A stretch of 64,000 bases of DNA. Source: RGIG3178 sp963674495. Its GTDB lineage: Bacteria; Bacillota; Clostridia; Christensenellales; QAND01. The DNA lies in assembly GCA_963674495.2 (NCBI GenBank), contig CAXXLG010000002.1, forward strand, positions 496,001-560,000. Direction: 5' to 3'. Position numbers and translations under genes: made by a program. Below the pieces are notes generated by a model, which saw nothing but the letters and a program-made list of their open reading frames with translations, did not search any database and was not told the origin of the DNA. Below are positions 16,696 to 24,889 of this stretch, piece after piece; position 1 is the stretch's first letter; the number at the start of each line of letters is the position of its first letter.

Positions 16696-17760
16696 CTACA
16701 GGGCAACCGTCCAACCCATTTCATCCGGGCAAAGCCCGAACTGTATGTCCGTTAGCTTCTGATATATACTGCCAACGCACGGCCCCATCTGGCCGTCCGC
16801 TACCTGTATCTGTTCACCCTTCCACAAAAGCGTGCCCACCGGCGAAACCACCGCTGCCGTGCCCGTACCGAATACTTCCTCCAACGTACCGTCCTTGGAT
16901 GCAGCGTATACCTCGTCGATGGTGATGGGGCGTTCCTCTACCTCATAACCCAGCGACGGCGCAAGTTCAAGAATGCTCTTTCGCGTGATGCCCCCCAGGA
17001 TAGAACCCTGCAGGGCCGGCGTTATGAGCTTGCCGCCTATCTTGAAGAAGATGTTCATCGAACCGACCTCTTCGATATACCTGCGCTCCACCCCGTCCAG
17101 CCAAAGTACCTGCGCACAGCCATTTTCCTTGGCGGTATGATCGGCTATCAGGCTGACGGCGTAGTTGCCCGCCGCTTTTGCGAACCCCATTCCGCCGCGC
17201 ACGGCGCGCACATACTCGTTCTCAACGAGTATCTTCACCGGCTTTAATCCCTCCGAATAATACGCGCCGACGGGGGATAGGATGATAAAAAACAAATAGC
17301 TGTTTGCCACATGCACACCCAGCGCAGCATCCATTGCAACCGCCGTTGGGCGAATATACAGCGTTGTACCGGGGCTGTGTGGCACCCAATCCGCTTCCAG
17401 TTTTAACAATGTTTTCAAGCTTTCGTATACTGCGTCTACATCAATTTGAGGAATGCACAACCGCTTGGCGCTGCGGTTGAAGCGCATAAGATTTTCCATC
17501 GGGCGGAACAATTGTATGCCCCCGTCCGGTCTGCGATATGCCTTCAAACCCTCAAATATCGCCTGTCCGTAGTGCAATACCATGGCGGCGGGATCCATGG
17601 AAAACGGCGCGTGCGGTACGATGCGCGCATCATGCCAGCCACGGCCCTCTGTATAATTCATCATAAACATATGATCGGTAAAAATGCTGCCAAATCCCAG
17701 CTTACTCTCATCCGTAGGTTTCGCCTTCGGATGGCTGGTTTTTTCGATGGTAAGATCCAT
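16696..17760 (-). CDS. ilvE: Branched-chain amino acid aminotransferase
   Basis: A 354-residue class IV PLP aminotransferase for the last step of valine, leucine and isoleucine synthesis. Landmarks are MVLHYGQAIFEGLKAYR, the pyridoxal Lys in GMGFAKAAGNYAVSL, VERRYIEEVGSMNIFF and GSILGGITRKSILELA. Length and motifs fit the larger BCAT form (IlvE/BCAT of about 350 residues). GGGGGG lies nine bases before the ATG. It follows the yigZ-like gene by 54 bases and probably shares the transcript starting at 20.9 kb. Confidence 0.94.
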   Translation of the reverse strand: MDLTIEKTSHPKAKPTDESKLGFGSIFTDHMFMMNYTEGRGWHDARIVPHAPFSMDPAAMVLHYGQAIFEGLKAYRRPDGGIQLFRPMENLMRFNRSAKRLCIPQIDVDAVYESLKTLLKLEADWVPHSPGTTLYIRPTAVAMDAALGVHVANSYLFFIILSPVGAYYSEGLKPVKILVENEYVRAVRGGMGFAKAAGNYAVSLIADHTAKENGCAQVLWLDGVERRYIEEVGSMNIFFKIGGKLITPALQGSILGGITRKSILELAPSLGYEVEERPITIDEVYAASKDGTLEEVFGTGTAAVVSPVGTLLWKGEQIQVADGQMGPCVGSIYQKLTDIQFGLCPDEMGWTVAL

Positions 17761-17814
17761 GGTGATTGCCCCCCATTTTGATGCTTGTATTGTATCTTTT
17801 TAAGTGGTCATCTG

Positions 17815-18459
17815 TCAAACATCCGCCACATCCAACGGCCATGGCGCCATGATCTGACCGCGCACCTCGCATGTTGCGTTTCCATTGCAGGCATCCATGA
17901 TGCCGTGGATCAATGCATCCGTTGATTCACTACGGCTCAAAAGCCGTATATGAACGTTTTCTTCATAGACACTCTCTTTGATGATGACGTTGCCACTTTG
18001 CAGAAACCGGCCCAGCCTGTCATAATCGGTATAGGCGCATGTAACGGAAACTTCGTCCACTGGCACCATCATGCATGTACCGGCCCTTTGAAGCACCGCT
18101 GCGCAGGCGCCGCCATAGGCGCGCGCCAATCCGCTTGCACCGAGCAGGATGCCACCGAAATACCGCGTGACGATCACCAGTGTCTGTGTTAAAAGCTTCT
18201 TGTGCAGTACATCCAGTATGGGTAGGCCCGCCGTACCCCGCGGTTCCCCGTCGTCTGAAAACTTCACATGTTCGCGGTTGTCACCGATGACATAAGCATA
18301 ACAATTGTGCGATGCATCGTGATTCACCTTGCAAACGGCCAAAAGCCGCTGCTTTGCCAAATCAACACTGGCAACCGACCATGCTGTCGCTATGAACCGG
18401 CTTTTTTTAATGATGGTCTGAGCCGATGCTTCACAATCTATGGTCCGGTACGCATTCAC
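17815..18459 (-). CDS. YigZ/IMPACT family protein
   Basis: A 214-residue protein with the UPF0029 N-terminal domain. IIKKSRFIATAWSV, ASHNCYAYVIGDNREHVKFS, DDGEPRGTAGLPILDVL and the glycine-rich VTRYFGGILLGASGLARAYG are diagnostic of YigZ. Eukaryotic IMPACT relatives act in translation control, but the bacterial role is unclear. The GTG start overlaps the tyrS stop (GCGTGA); a start farther upstream would lie inside tyrS. Its neighbourhood is otherwise translation and amino-acid genes. Confidence 0.9.
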   Translation of the reverse strand: MNAYRTIDCEASAQTIIKKSRFIATAWSVASVDLAKQRLLAVCKVNHDASHNCYAYVIGDNREHVKFSDDGEPRGTAGLPILDVLHKKLLTQTLVIVTRYFGGILLGASGLARAYGGACAAVLQRAGTCMMVPVDEVSVTCAYTDYDRLGRFLQSGNVIIKESVYEENVHIRLLSRSESTDALIHGIMDACNGNATCEVRGQIMAPWPLDVADV

Positions 18460-19688
18460 GCGTCCATCAACACGCGATGATAGGTCTTTTTGCCGCGGCG
18501 CAGGATCACGCCGCCGTTGCACAGCGCGCCATCATCCATCGACTGCGCTATATCCTCAACGCGCTTTTCGTCCATGCTGATGCCGCCGCCCTCAATCAAT
18601 CGTCGCGCCTCGCCTTTGCTCTTACACACATTGCACAGCACCAAAATATCCACCACGGTGGGATTCTTATCGAGCTGCTGCCTTGTAACGACAGTCGTGG
18701 GCATGTTGTCGATATCCGAGCCTGAGCCGAACAACGCATCGCTGGCTTCCGTTGCCTGTTCCGCAGCTTTTTGGCCGTGCACCAACTTTGTCACCTCATA
18801 GGCCAGACGCTTTTTCGCATCGTTGATGGCCTCACCTTGCCTCGATCCCAGCCTCTCCACTTCGTCCATATCAAGGTGCGTCAAAAGCGCCAGGCATTCT
18901 TTGACCTTGCTATCTTCCACGTTGCGCCAGTACTGATAGAACTCATACGGACTGGTTTTATCCGCGCTGAGCCACAGCGCGCCCCGTCTGGTCTTCCCCA
19001 TCTTGGTGCCGTCGCTGTTGGTCAAAAGCGTAAACGTCATGGCATATGCATTGGCCTGTTCCAATCTGCGGATCAGATCCGCGCCCGCCAATATATTACT
19101 CCACTGGTCGTCACCGCCCAATTGCAGGATGACGTTTTTTGTGCGGTATAAATGTAAGAAATCATAAGCCTGCATGATCATATAGTTGAATTCTAAAAAT
19201 GTCAGGCCTTCTTCGTAACGGCTTTTATAGCACTCCGCCGCCAGCATGCGGTTTACCGAAAAGTGCACGCCAATCTCGCGCAAAAGGTTTATGTAGTTAA
19301 GCTTCAACAGCCAGTCCGCGTTGTTGACCATTTCCGCTTTTCCATCTGAAAAATCCAAGAAATTGGACATCTGCGTTTTAAGCGCTTCGGCATTGTTGGC
19401 AATCTGCTCCATGGTCAGCATGGTGCGGATATCGTTGCGACCGGAAGGATCCCCTACCGTCGCCGTGCCGCCACCCACCACAATAATGGGCCTATGGCCA
19501 GCCTTTTGCAGGTGGCTCATCGCCATCAGTTGCATAAAATGGCCGACATGACAGCTGTCCGCTGTGGGATCGTACCCTGTATAGAACGATATTTTATTTT
19601 CTTCCAACACATCCCGGATCTCGGGGTGACTGATCTGTTTGATGAATCCGCGCTGCATGAGCACGTCAAAGGCATTGGTCACGAGCAT
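18456..19688 (-). CDS. tyrS: Tyrosyl-tRNA synthetase
   Basis: A 410-residue class I synthetase that charges tRNA-Tyr. FYTGYDPTADSCHVGHFMQL holds the HIGH-type motif, LGGDDQWSNILAGADLIRR the tyrosine pocket and DGTKMGKTRRGALWL the KMSKS-type loop. An S4 RNA-binding domain closes the protein (EARRLIEGGGISMDEKRVED). GGAAGGAG lies four bases before the ATG, inside the end of the aminotransferase gene, which it overlaps by 10 bases. No T-box lies ahead of the operon. Confidence 0.96.
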   Translation of the reverse strand: MLVTNAFDVLMQRGFIKQISHPEIRDVLEENKISFYTGYDPTADSCHVGHFMQLMAMSHLQKAGHRPIIVVGGGTATVGDPSGRNDIRTMLTMEQIANNAEALKTQMSNFLDFSDGKAEMVNNADWLLKLNYINLLREIGVHFSVNRMLAAECYKSRYEEGLTFLEFNYMIMQAYDFLHLYRTKNVILQLGGDDQWSNILAGADLIRRLEQANAYAMTFTLLTNSDGTKMGKTRRGALWLSADKTSPYEFYQYWRNVEDSKVKECLALLTHLDMDEVERLGSRQGEAINDAKKRLAYEVTKLVHGQKAAEQATEASDALFGSGSDIDNMPTTVVTRQQLDKNPTVVDILVLCNVCKSKGEARRLIEGGGISMDEKRVEDIAQSMDDGALCNGGVILRRGKKTYHRVLMDA

Positions 19689-20887
19689 TGATCTCCTTCC
19701 GCATTTTTGTTTTCCATTTGTTCCAGGAACAAGGCACCCAGCCGCTTCATACCCTCTTGAATGCGGTCGGGCTCACACGCTGAAAAATTCAAACGCATCG
19801 TTCTCAAATGCCCGCCGCCGGGATAGAAGAACGTGCCCGGCACATACGCCACCTTGCGCTCCACGGCCAGTGCCGTTAATTCTTTGGCGTTTAATGTATC
19901 GGGCAGTTCACACCATACGAACAGTCCACCCTCCGGCGCAGTATGGTGCGTGCCCTTGGGAAAGTATTCAAAAGCATCCAGCATGGCGTTTAGCTGCGCT
20001 CGGTATGGCGGCAACAACTCCTCGATGTGTTTGAAGTAATAACCGCCCCTGATATACGCGTCCACCACCGCCTGGCTCAAATTGCTGGTGTGCGTGTCTG
20101 CACCCTGTTTGTTGACCACCATGGCGCGGAGAATTTCCGGGTTTCCAATTGCCGCACCCACGCGCAGGCCGGGTGAAACGGTCTTGGAAAAGCTGTTCAG
20201 GTGCATCACGCGTCCCTCGGTATCCAGCGATGCGACGGCCTGTATCGCCTCGCCGCTGTAGCGCAGGTTGCCGTAGGGATCGTCCTCCAACACCAGCGTA
20301 TCGTAACGGTTGGCCAGTTCCACAACACGGCGGCGCTTGTCCATGCTCATGGTACAGCCGGTGGGGTTCTGGAAGGTGGGAATGGTGTAGAAGAACTTGG
20401 GATCGTATGCTTCCATGGCTTTCTCCAACGCCTCGATGTTGACGCCGTCCTCGTCCATTTCTATGCCCACGACCTTGGCCTGATAGCTTTTGAATATCTG
20501 CAACGCACCCAAAAACGTCGGCGATTCGCACAGAATCACGTCACCGGGGTTGATCATCACCTTGGTGAACAGCTCGATTCCCTGACATGAACCGGTGAGA
20601 ATAAGCACATTTTCTCTGGTGCATTTGATGCCGCGCGGCCTCATCACTTCGGTCATGGATTCGCGCAGCGGCGTCCATCCTTCAGTTGTGCCGTATTGCA
20701 AAATGGACGTACCCTGCTCCTTGATCAGCGATGCAGACAGGTCGGCCAGTGTCTTGGTCGGAAAGCTTTTTGCGCTGGGCATGCCGCCACCGAAAGAAAT
20801 GATCTGGGGATCTCCCATCATCTTGAGTATCTCGCGAATGGCACTTCCCGAGAGTGAGTTCATACGGGTGGCGAATTTGGCATGCAT
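19679..20887 (-). CDS. PLP-dependent aminotransferase, class I (2-aminoadipate/aromatic type)
   Basis: A 402-residue fold-type I aminotransferase. IISFGGGMPSAKSFP, the helix after ILQYGTTEGWTPLRE, TIPTFQNPTGCTMSMDKRR, LVLEDDPYGNLRYSG and the pyridoxal Lys in LNSFSKTVSPGLRVG match the group with LysN, MocR-type C-terminal domains and aromatic aminotransferases. The substrate is uncertain; next to tyrS, tyrosine or phenylalanine would be a reasonable guess only. AAAGGAG precedes the ATG at 20887. First gene of the operon. Confidence 0.88.
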   Translation of the reverse strand: MHAKFATRMNSLSGSAIREILKMMGDPQIISFGGGMPSAKSFPTKTLADLSASLIKEQGTSILQYGTTEGWTPLRESMTEVMRPRGIKCTRENVLILTGSCQGIELFTKVMINPGDVILCESPTFLGALQIFKSYQAKVVGIEMDEDGVNIEALEKAMEAYDPKFFYTIPTFQNPTGCTMSMDKRRRVVELANRYDTLVLEDDPYGNLRYSGEAIQAVASLDTEGRVMHLNSFSKTVSPGLRVGAAIGNPEILRAMVVNKQGADTHTSNLSQAVVDAYIRGGYYFKHIEELLPPYRAQLNAMLDAFEYFPKGTHHTAPEGGLFVWCELPDTLNAKELTALAVERKVAYVPGTFFYPGGGHLRTMRLNFSACEPDRIQEGMKRLGALFLEQMENKNAEGDQCS

Positions 20888-20915
20888 GGTATTTGCTCCT
20901 TTGTTCGTTTCCCTT

Positions 20916-20943
20916 ATTGTACAGCATCTCTGCCGCCTGTCAA
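20916..20943 (-). promoter_or_regulatory. Promoter of the aminotransferase-tyrS operon
   Basis: Reading leftward, consensus TTGACA (complement of 20938-20943), 16 bases, TACAAT (complement of 20916-20921), about 28 bases before the start codon. Confidence 0.7.
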
Positions 20944-21160
20944 CCATCTGATTGGCCGATAATGCGCCATAACAAGGCATATTATTTGCTTTTAGCGCAT
21001 TCGGATACCCCTTCATTTTATATAAATAAGCCCTTGGTCGTTTGGCGTGTGCGACCACAGCCATCCGCGCAGCCATGCATCTACATACATCCGCCTTGAT
21101 GCGCATACAATCGCGTTTCATTCATTTTATGACAATGCCGATTGTACCGTTACAAACGAA

Positions 21161-21189
21161 TTGACAAGTAGACGGTTACGCCCTACGAT
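21161..21189 (+). promoter_or_regulatory. Promoter of the amidohydrolase gene
   Basis: TTGACA at 21161-21166, 17 bases, then TACGAT at 21184-21189, 45 bases before the start codon. Confidence 0.6.
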
Positions 21190-21233
21190 AAGGGCGATTG
21201 GTTCACTTTTTTCTTATGAAAGGAGCGGTTTTA

Positions 21234-22364
21234 GTGGGAACCTTATTGCTTCGAAATGCTTCCCTGCTCTCGCCTCGGGATGGATATGAATACGAGGTGG
21301 TAGACGTGCTCATCGAACGCGACCGAATCGCCGCCATTGAACCTCGACTTGACATCGCGTGCAAGAGCGTCGATCTAAGCGGCATGACGCTTACGCCCGG
21401 TTTCATCGACATCCATGTTCATACGCTGATGGGGGACAGACAAATGACCGCCGACGCCTGCGGCGTGATGCGTGGTAACGTCGCCGTCATTGACGCAGGC
21501 ACCACCGCGCCACTTGTTCTGGACGATTTTTACAATGACAGCATAGACCGGAGCATCACGTCGCAATACGTCCTGCTCTCCGGTTTACACCCGGCCAACA
21601 AGCGCGGTGCTGCGCTGGATGTCGGTTTGGTCACGCTGGATCACTATAGGAAAGCGGTGCAGAAATACCCGGGCTATGTGCTCGGCCTCAAGGTGGTGGC
21701 CAGCCATTCGCACGTGGGCGATCTGGGCGTTCCACTCGTCGCCAACGCCAAAGAGCTCTGTCAGAAGCTGAATTTACCGTTGACGGTACACATCGGCAAC
21801 GCCCCACCCGATCCCGGCACATTCATGCACTATCTAGACGCAGGCGATGTCATCACGCATACATACAACAACAAGTCCTCCAAGATATTTCATGATGATG
21901 GTACCCCCAAGGATTTTGTGGCGGCGGCACGCAAGCGCGGCGTATTGTTCGACGTGGGCCACGGCAGTGCCAGCTTTAGCTATGATACGGCGCGCAAGGC
22001 TTTTGCCAAGGGTTTCTATCCGGATCTGATGGGCACCGATCTGTATGCGCCCAATCAGTATGGCCCGGTGTACGGTCTGTCGGTGGTAATGAGCAAATTA
22101 ATGGCGCTTGGCATCGCCCTTGAGGATTGCATCGACGCGGTAACATCACGCGCTGCCAGTACGTACAACATCGAAGGATACGGCAGCATACAGATTGGCG
22201 AAATGGCGAACTTGACCGCGTTCACGCTCGAGGACTGCCATATAACACTGGCGGACTCCGTCGGCGACGAACTTACGCTGTCCACACTGATCAGCCCGCA
22301 GCGCGTATTTTGCGCCTATCAGGGTGAAACGCTGTGCATCGAACCGACGCTGGGTACACCCTGA
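21234..22364 (+). CDS. Amidohydrolase-superfamily metallohydrolase
   Basis: A 376-residue protein of the dihydroorotase/deacetylase branch. The metal-binding HxH occurs in TPGFIDIHVHTLMG, a probable carboxylated Lys in LGLKVVASHSHVGDLG, further metal His in VHIGNAPP and VITHTYNN, and the catalytic Asp in DLMGTDLYAPN. A beta-sandwich shell is made by both ends (LLLRNASLLS, IQIGEMANLTAFTL). It resembles the EF_0837-type deacetylases, whose substrates are acylated amino or sugar acids. I chose the GTG at 21234, eight bases after AAAGGAG; an ATG at 21216 lacks a site. Transcribed alone. Confidence 0.82.
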   Translation: MGTLLLRNASLLSPRDGYEYEVVDVLIERDRIAAIEPRLDIACKSVDLSGMTLTPGFIDIHVHTLMGDRQMTADACGVMRGNVAVIDAGTTAPLVLDDFYNDSIDRSITSQYVLLSGLHPANKRGAALDVGLVTLDHYRKAVQKYPGYVLGLKVVASHSHVGDLGVPLVANAKELCQKLNLPLTVHIGNAPPDPGTFMHYLDAGDVITHTYNNKSSKIFHDDGTPKDFVAAARKRGVLFDVGHGSASFSYDTARKAFAKGFYPDLMGTDLYAPNQYGPVYGLSVVMSKLMALGIALEDCIDAVTSRAASTYNIEGYGSIQIGEMANLTAFTLEDCHITLADSVGDELTLSTLISPQRVFCAYQGETLCIEPTLGTP

Positions 22365-22481
22365 CGCATACGCACCATGACTTGGTACATGTGTACATGC
22401 ATAATATTGCGGATAACCTGTCTAATAGTCGGATATACCTCAATAATGTCGTATAATTATGCAATATTTTATACAATAACC

Positions 22482-22510
22482 TTGACGGTGCAAAGACATG
22501 TGCTTATAAT
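22482..22510 (+). promoter_or_regulatory. Promoter of the ABC binding-protein gene
   Basis: TTGACG at 22482-22487, 17 bases, TATAAT at 22505-22510. Upstream, ATAATATTGC (22401-22410) is repeated in inverse at 22461-22470 with one mismatch, a possible regulator site. Confidence 0.65.
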
Positions 22511-22553
22511 GGGTGTGCAGGTATGCAACTAAAAACAGATGGAGGGAAATTAT

Positions 22554-23333
22554 ATGAGAAAGTCACGGTTTGCCATAGCATGGATTCTGTGCATAGCGTT
22601 GCTCACAGCGCTGATCGCCGGGTGCAACGCCGCACCCCAGAACAAACTGGAAGAGATTCAACAAAAGGGTTACATCGTATGGGGCACCAACGCGGAATTT
22701 CCACCCTTTGAATACAAGGACAGCGCCAGCAACGTCAAGGGCGTGGATGCCGACATCGCGCAGGCCATCGCGGATGCGCTGGGCGTTGACCTTCGCGTAG
22801 AGGATATGATCTTCGATTCTCTGCCCGCTTCTTTGGCAAGCGGACAGATCGATTTCATCGGCGCCGGCTTCACCAAGAACGACGAGCGCGAGCAGAGCAT
22901 GGACTTTACCGTTGATTATTACACCGCCGTGCAGGTTGTGCTGGTACAGGATGGTTCGGATATCGCGGCGGAAGCGGATCTTGTTGGCAAGACCATCGGC
23001 GTACAGTCAGGCACCACGGGCGATTTGTATTTCGCAAGCGACATTGAAGACGCCACGGTAGAACGCTATACGTCGCTGACGCTCGCATGCCAAGATCTTA
23101 AAAACGGCCGGGTGGACGCTGTGATCGGCGACAACCTGCCCATCGCCATGATCATGGCCGAGATCGACGGGTTAATGCTGGTGGACAGCATCGTATATGA
23201 CGAAGAGAATTACGCACTGGCCGTGGACAAGGGCGAGACAGAACTGTTGGAAGAGATCGACAAGGTGTTGAACCAGCTCATTACTGATGGCGTTATCGAG
23301 GATAAACTTAACCTGTATTCAACCTCCGAATAA
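22554..23333 (+). CDS. Amino-acid ABC transporter substrate-binding lipoprotein
   Basis: A 259-residue type 3 extracellular solute-binding protein. A lipobox LLTALIAGC places the lipidated Cys at residue 24. Then come KGYIVWGTNAEFPPFEYKD, VDADIAQAIADALGVDLR, the domain junction DFIGAGFTKNDER and IGVQSGTTGDLYF, all typical of polar amino acid binders such as those for glutamine, cystine or arginine. GGAGGG lies seven bases before the ATG at 22554. The permease follows after 240 bases of structured DNA with a terminator, so the binding protein is probably made in excess. Confidence 0.92.
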   Translation: MRKSRFAIAWILCIALLTALIAGCNAAPQNKLEEIQQKGYIVWGTNAEFPPFEYKDSASNVKGVDADIAQAIADALGVDLRVEDMIFDSLPASLASGQIDFIGAGFTKNDEREQSMDFTVDYYTAVQVVLVQDGSDIAAEADLVGKTIGVQSGTTGDLYFASDIEDATVERYTSLTLACQDLKNGRVDAVIGDNLPIAMIMAEIDGLMLVDSIVYDEENYALAVDKGETELLEEIDKVLNQLITDGVIEDKLNLYSTSE

Positions 23334-23437
23334 CCAACGACTCCAACGAGCGATCGTACATTTTTTTGTGGCGATTTCTGCGCCTTAAAACGTCTGTACC
23401 CGCCTTGTTCCGCGCAAGCGAGCCGTTCAAAGGGGTT

Positions 23438-23479
23438 CTCAAGGGGGATTCGAATCCCCTTTGAGGACTGCTTTTGCAG
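23438..23479 (+). other. Two adjacent hairpins between binding protein and permease
   Basis: A 28-base near-palindrome (CTCAAGGGG, GATTCGAATC, CCCTTTGAG; 23438-23465) is followed at once by CTGC TTTT GCAG (23468-23479). With the terminator at 23486-23508 they make three hairpins in a row. The GATTCGAATC core resembles a tRNA T arm but no acceptor, D or anticodon arm fits. It may be an mRNA processing or stabilising element. Confidence 0.5.
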
Positions 23480-23485
23480 CCTAAG

Positions 23486-23508
23486 CCACTGCCTTGGCGG
23501 TGGTTTTT
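23486..23508 (+). terminator. Intrinsic terminator after the binding-protein gene
   Basis: CCACTGC CTTG GCGGTGG (one G-U pair) followed by five T. Partial readthrough would give less permease than binding protein. Confidence 0.7.
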
Positions 23509-23573
23509 CCGCGTCTTTTCAAAGTAGAAGCACAGTGCCATCTGTACCCGCCATCTGAAGGGAGTGTGATAGG

Positions 23574-24254
23574 ATGGGAATGATCGATAGCCTATGCGGT
23601 GTGATCTATTCCAATCTCATTCGCGAAAGCCGTTACATGATGTTCATCAAGGGACTGGGAATCACGTTGCAGATCACGGTATTTGCGTTGCTGTTGGGCA
23701 TCGTGATCGGCACCATCGTGGCGGTTTTAAGAATCTGGAACGTGCGCATCCTGTCTTCCATCGCCAAGGGCTATGTCAACGTCATCCGCGGCACGCCGGC
23801 GGTGGTTCAGTTGGTCATCATCTACTATGCGCTACTGGCGGATGTGGATTTATCCAAGGTTTTAGTCGCTTCCGTTGCGTTTGCCATCAACTCCGGCGCG
23901 TACATATCCGAACTGATACGCGCCGGCATTTTGGCGGTGGACCGTGGGCAGGCCGAAGCATCGCGCTCGCTGGGCATGTCCAGAATTCAGACCATGCGCC
24001 ATGTCATCATCCCCCAAGCCATCAAGTACATATTGCCCGCGCTGGTAAACGAGTGCATCCAGGTGCTCAAAGAAACCGCCATTGCCGGCTATATCGCGCT
24101 GGATGATCTGACTCGAAGCGGCGACATCGTCCGAAGCCGTACGTTCGACCCGTTCACACCGTTCATCGTGGTGGCGGTTATCTACTTCTACACCACGTCC
24201 ATCCTCTCCATCTTTGCGGAAAAGGTGGAGGCGAAGATGCGTTCCGCGGACTAG
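23574..24254 (+). CDS. Amino-acid ABC transporter permease
   Basis: A 226-residue inner-membrane permease of the HisMQ family with about five helices. GLGITLQITVFALLLGIVIG is the family's first-helix pattern and RGTPAVVQLVIIYYAL the second. The EAA loop for the ATPase is EASRSLGMSRIQTMRHVIIP. It should work with the lipoprotein encoded upstream to import an amino acid. No ATPase gene follows, which is unusual for this family. The ATG at 23574 stands nine bases after GGGAG; a second ATG two codons later is possible. Confidence 0.9.
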   Translation: MGMIDSLCGVIYSNLIRESRYMMFIKGLGITLQITVFALLLGIVIGTIVAVLRIWNVRILSSIAKGYVNVIRGTPAVVQLVIIYYALLADVDLSKVLVASVAFAINSGAYISELIRAGILAVDRGQAEASRSLGMSRIQTMRHVIIPQAIKYILPALVNECIQVLKETAIAGYIALDDLTRSGDIVRSRTFDPFTPFIVVAVIYFYTTSILSIFAEKVEAKMRSAD

Positions 24255-24272
24255 TCAAAGGAGATATTTGCC

Positions 24273-24836
24273 ATGGTGGCTGCACGCAACGTATATCTAT
24301 TGATCTTCTTTTTGTTGGTATTCCCATCGGTGTTTTATCCGCTTCGCAAGCGCCGCCAGTATACGGATAAGAAGAAGCGGACGTCGTTTTTAGCGCTCAT
24401 TGGCGCGCTTATCCTCTTCTGGGCGGTGGCATGCGCGCTACTGTATACCTACACCATCAACCGCCAGGTGCTGATCGTTGCGGAGCGTGGCGCCATAGCG
24501 TTATACGATGACGGACGGAGTGGCAACGAACCCGGGCAGAGCCTGCTCGAAGAAGGCATTGCGGACAATGCTCTCTCCATTGAAGGGACGCCGGACGGCG
24601 GCTGGGCATCATTCAAAGGGGCAAAGGTGTTGATCCCAGAAAAAATGCTGACATTGAACGAAGAAAAATGGTATCCCGTCGTATTGCAAAACCAGGACGG
24701 CCAACGTTTGCTTCTGGCAATGGACATTGTCGAGGGTGTTCCCAAAAGCATTATACGCCGAGTTCGGATTTTTTGGCCGGACGAGATCGGTGACCGATTG
24801 GACCGAATCACCTTCTTCACCGCAGACACGCTGTAA
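24273..24836 (+). CDS. Unknown two-helix membrane protein
   Basis: A 187-residue protein not recognised. Residues 5-22 (NVYLLIFFLLVFPSVFYPL) and about 38-62 (FLALIGALILFWAVACALLY) are membrane helices joined by a very basic loop (RKRRQYTDKKKR). The remaining 120 residues form an outside domain, possibly beta-rich. AAAGGAG precedes the ATG, 18 bases after the permease stop, so it is co-transcribed with the amino-acid permease. It occupies the place where the ATPase gene is usually found but has no ATP-binding motif. Confidence 0.7.
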   Translation: MVAARNVYLLIFFLLVFPSVFYPLRKRRQYTDKKKRTSFLALIGALILFWAVACALLYTYTINRQVLIVAERGAIALYDDGRSGNEPGQSLLEEGIADNALSIEGTPDGGWASFKGAKVLIPEKMLTLNEEKWYPVVLQNQDGQRLLLAMDIVEGVPKSIIRRVRIFWPDEIGDRLDRITFFTADTL

Positions 24837-24843
24837 AATAAAA

Positions 24844-24867
24844 GCCCCGCCAAATGGCGGGGCTTTT
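24844..24867 (+). terminator. Bidirectional intrinsic terminator
   Basis: GCCCCGCC AAAT GGCGGGGC followed by TTTT, with AAAA before it on the other strand. It sits seven bases after the unknown membrane-protein gene and also serves the converging flippase-like gene. Confidence 0.85.
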
Positions 24868-24889
24868 CCACATTCGCTTTCATCCATTG

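Larger units (their letters stand above)
20888..21233. other. Divergent intergenic region
   Basis: It separates the leftward aminotransferase-tyrS operon from the rightward amidohydrolase. It contains one promoter for each direction (20916-20943 and 21161-21189). I see no gene or riboswitch in the middle. Confidence 0.5.

Noticed and set aside
15769..16755. Rightward open frame of 328 codons
   Set aside because: Antisense shadow of the Thr/Val-rich repeats of the surface protein.
23425..23500. tRNA gene or fragment suggested by GGGGGATTCGAATCCCC
   Set aside because: The T-stem/loop geometry is off by one base and no acceptor, D or anticodon arm can be folded on either strand.
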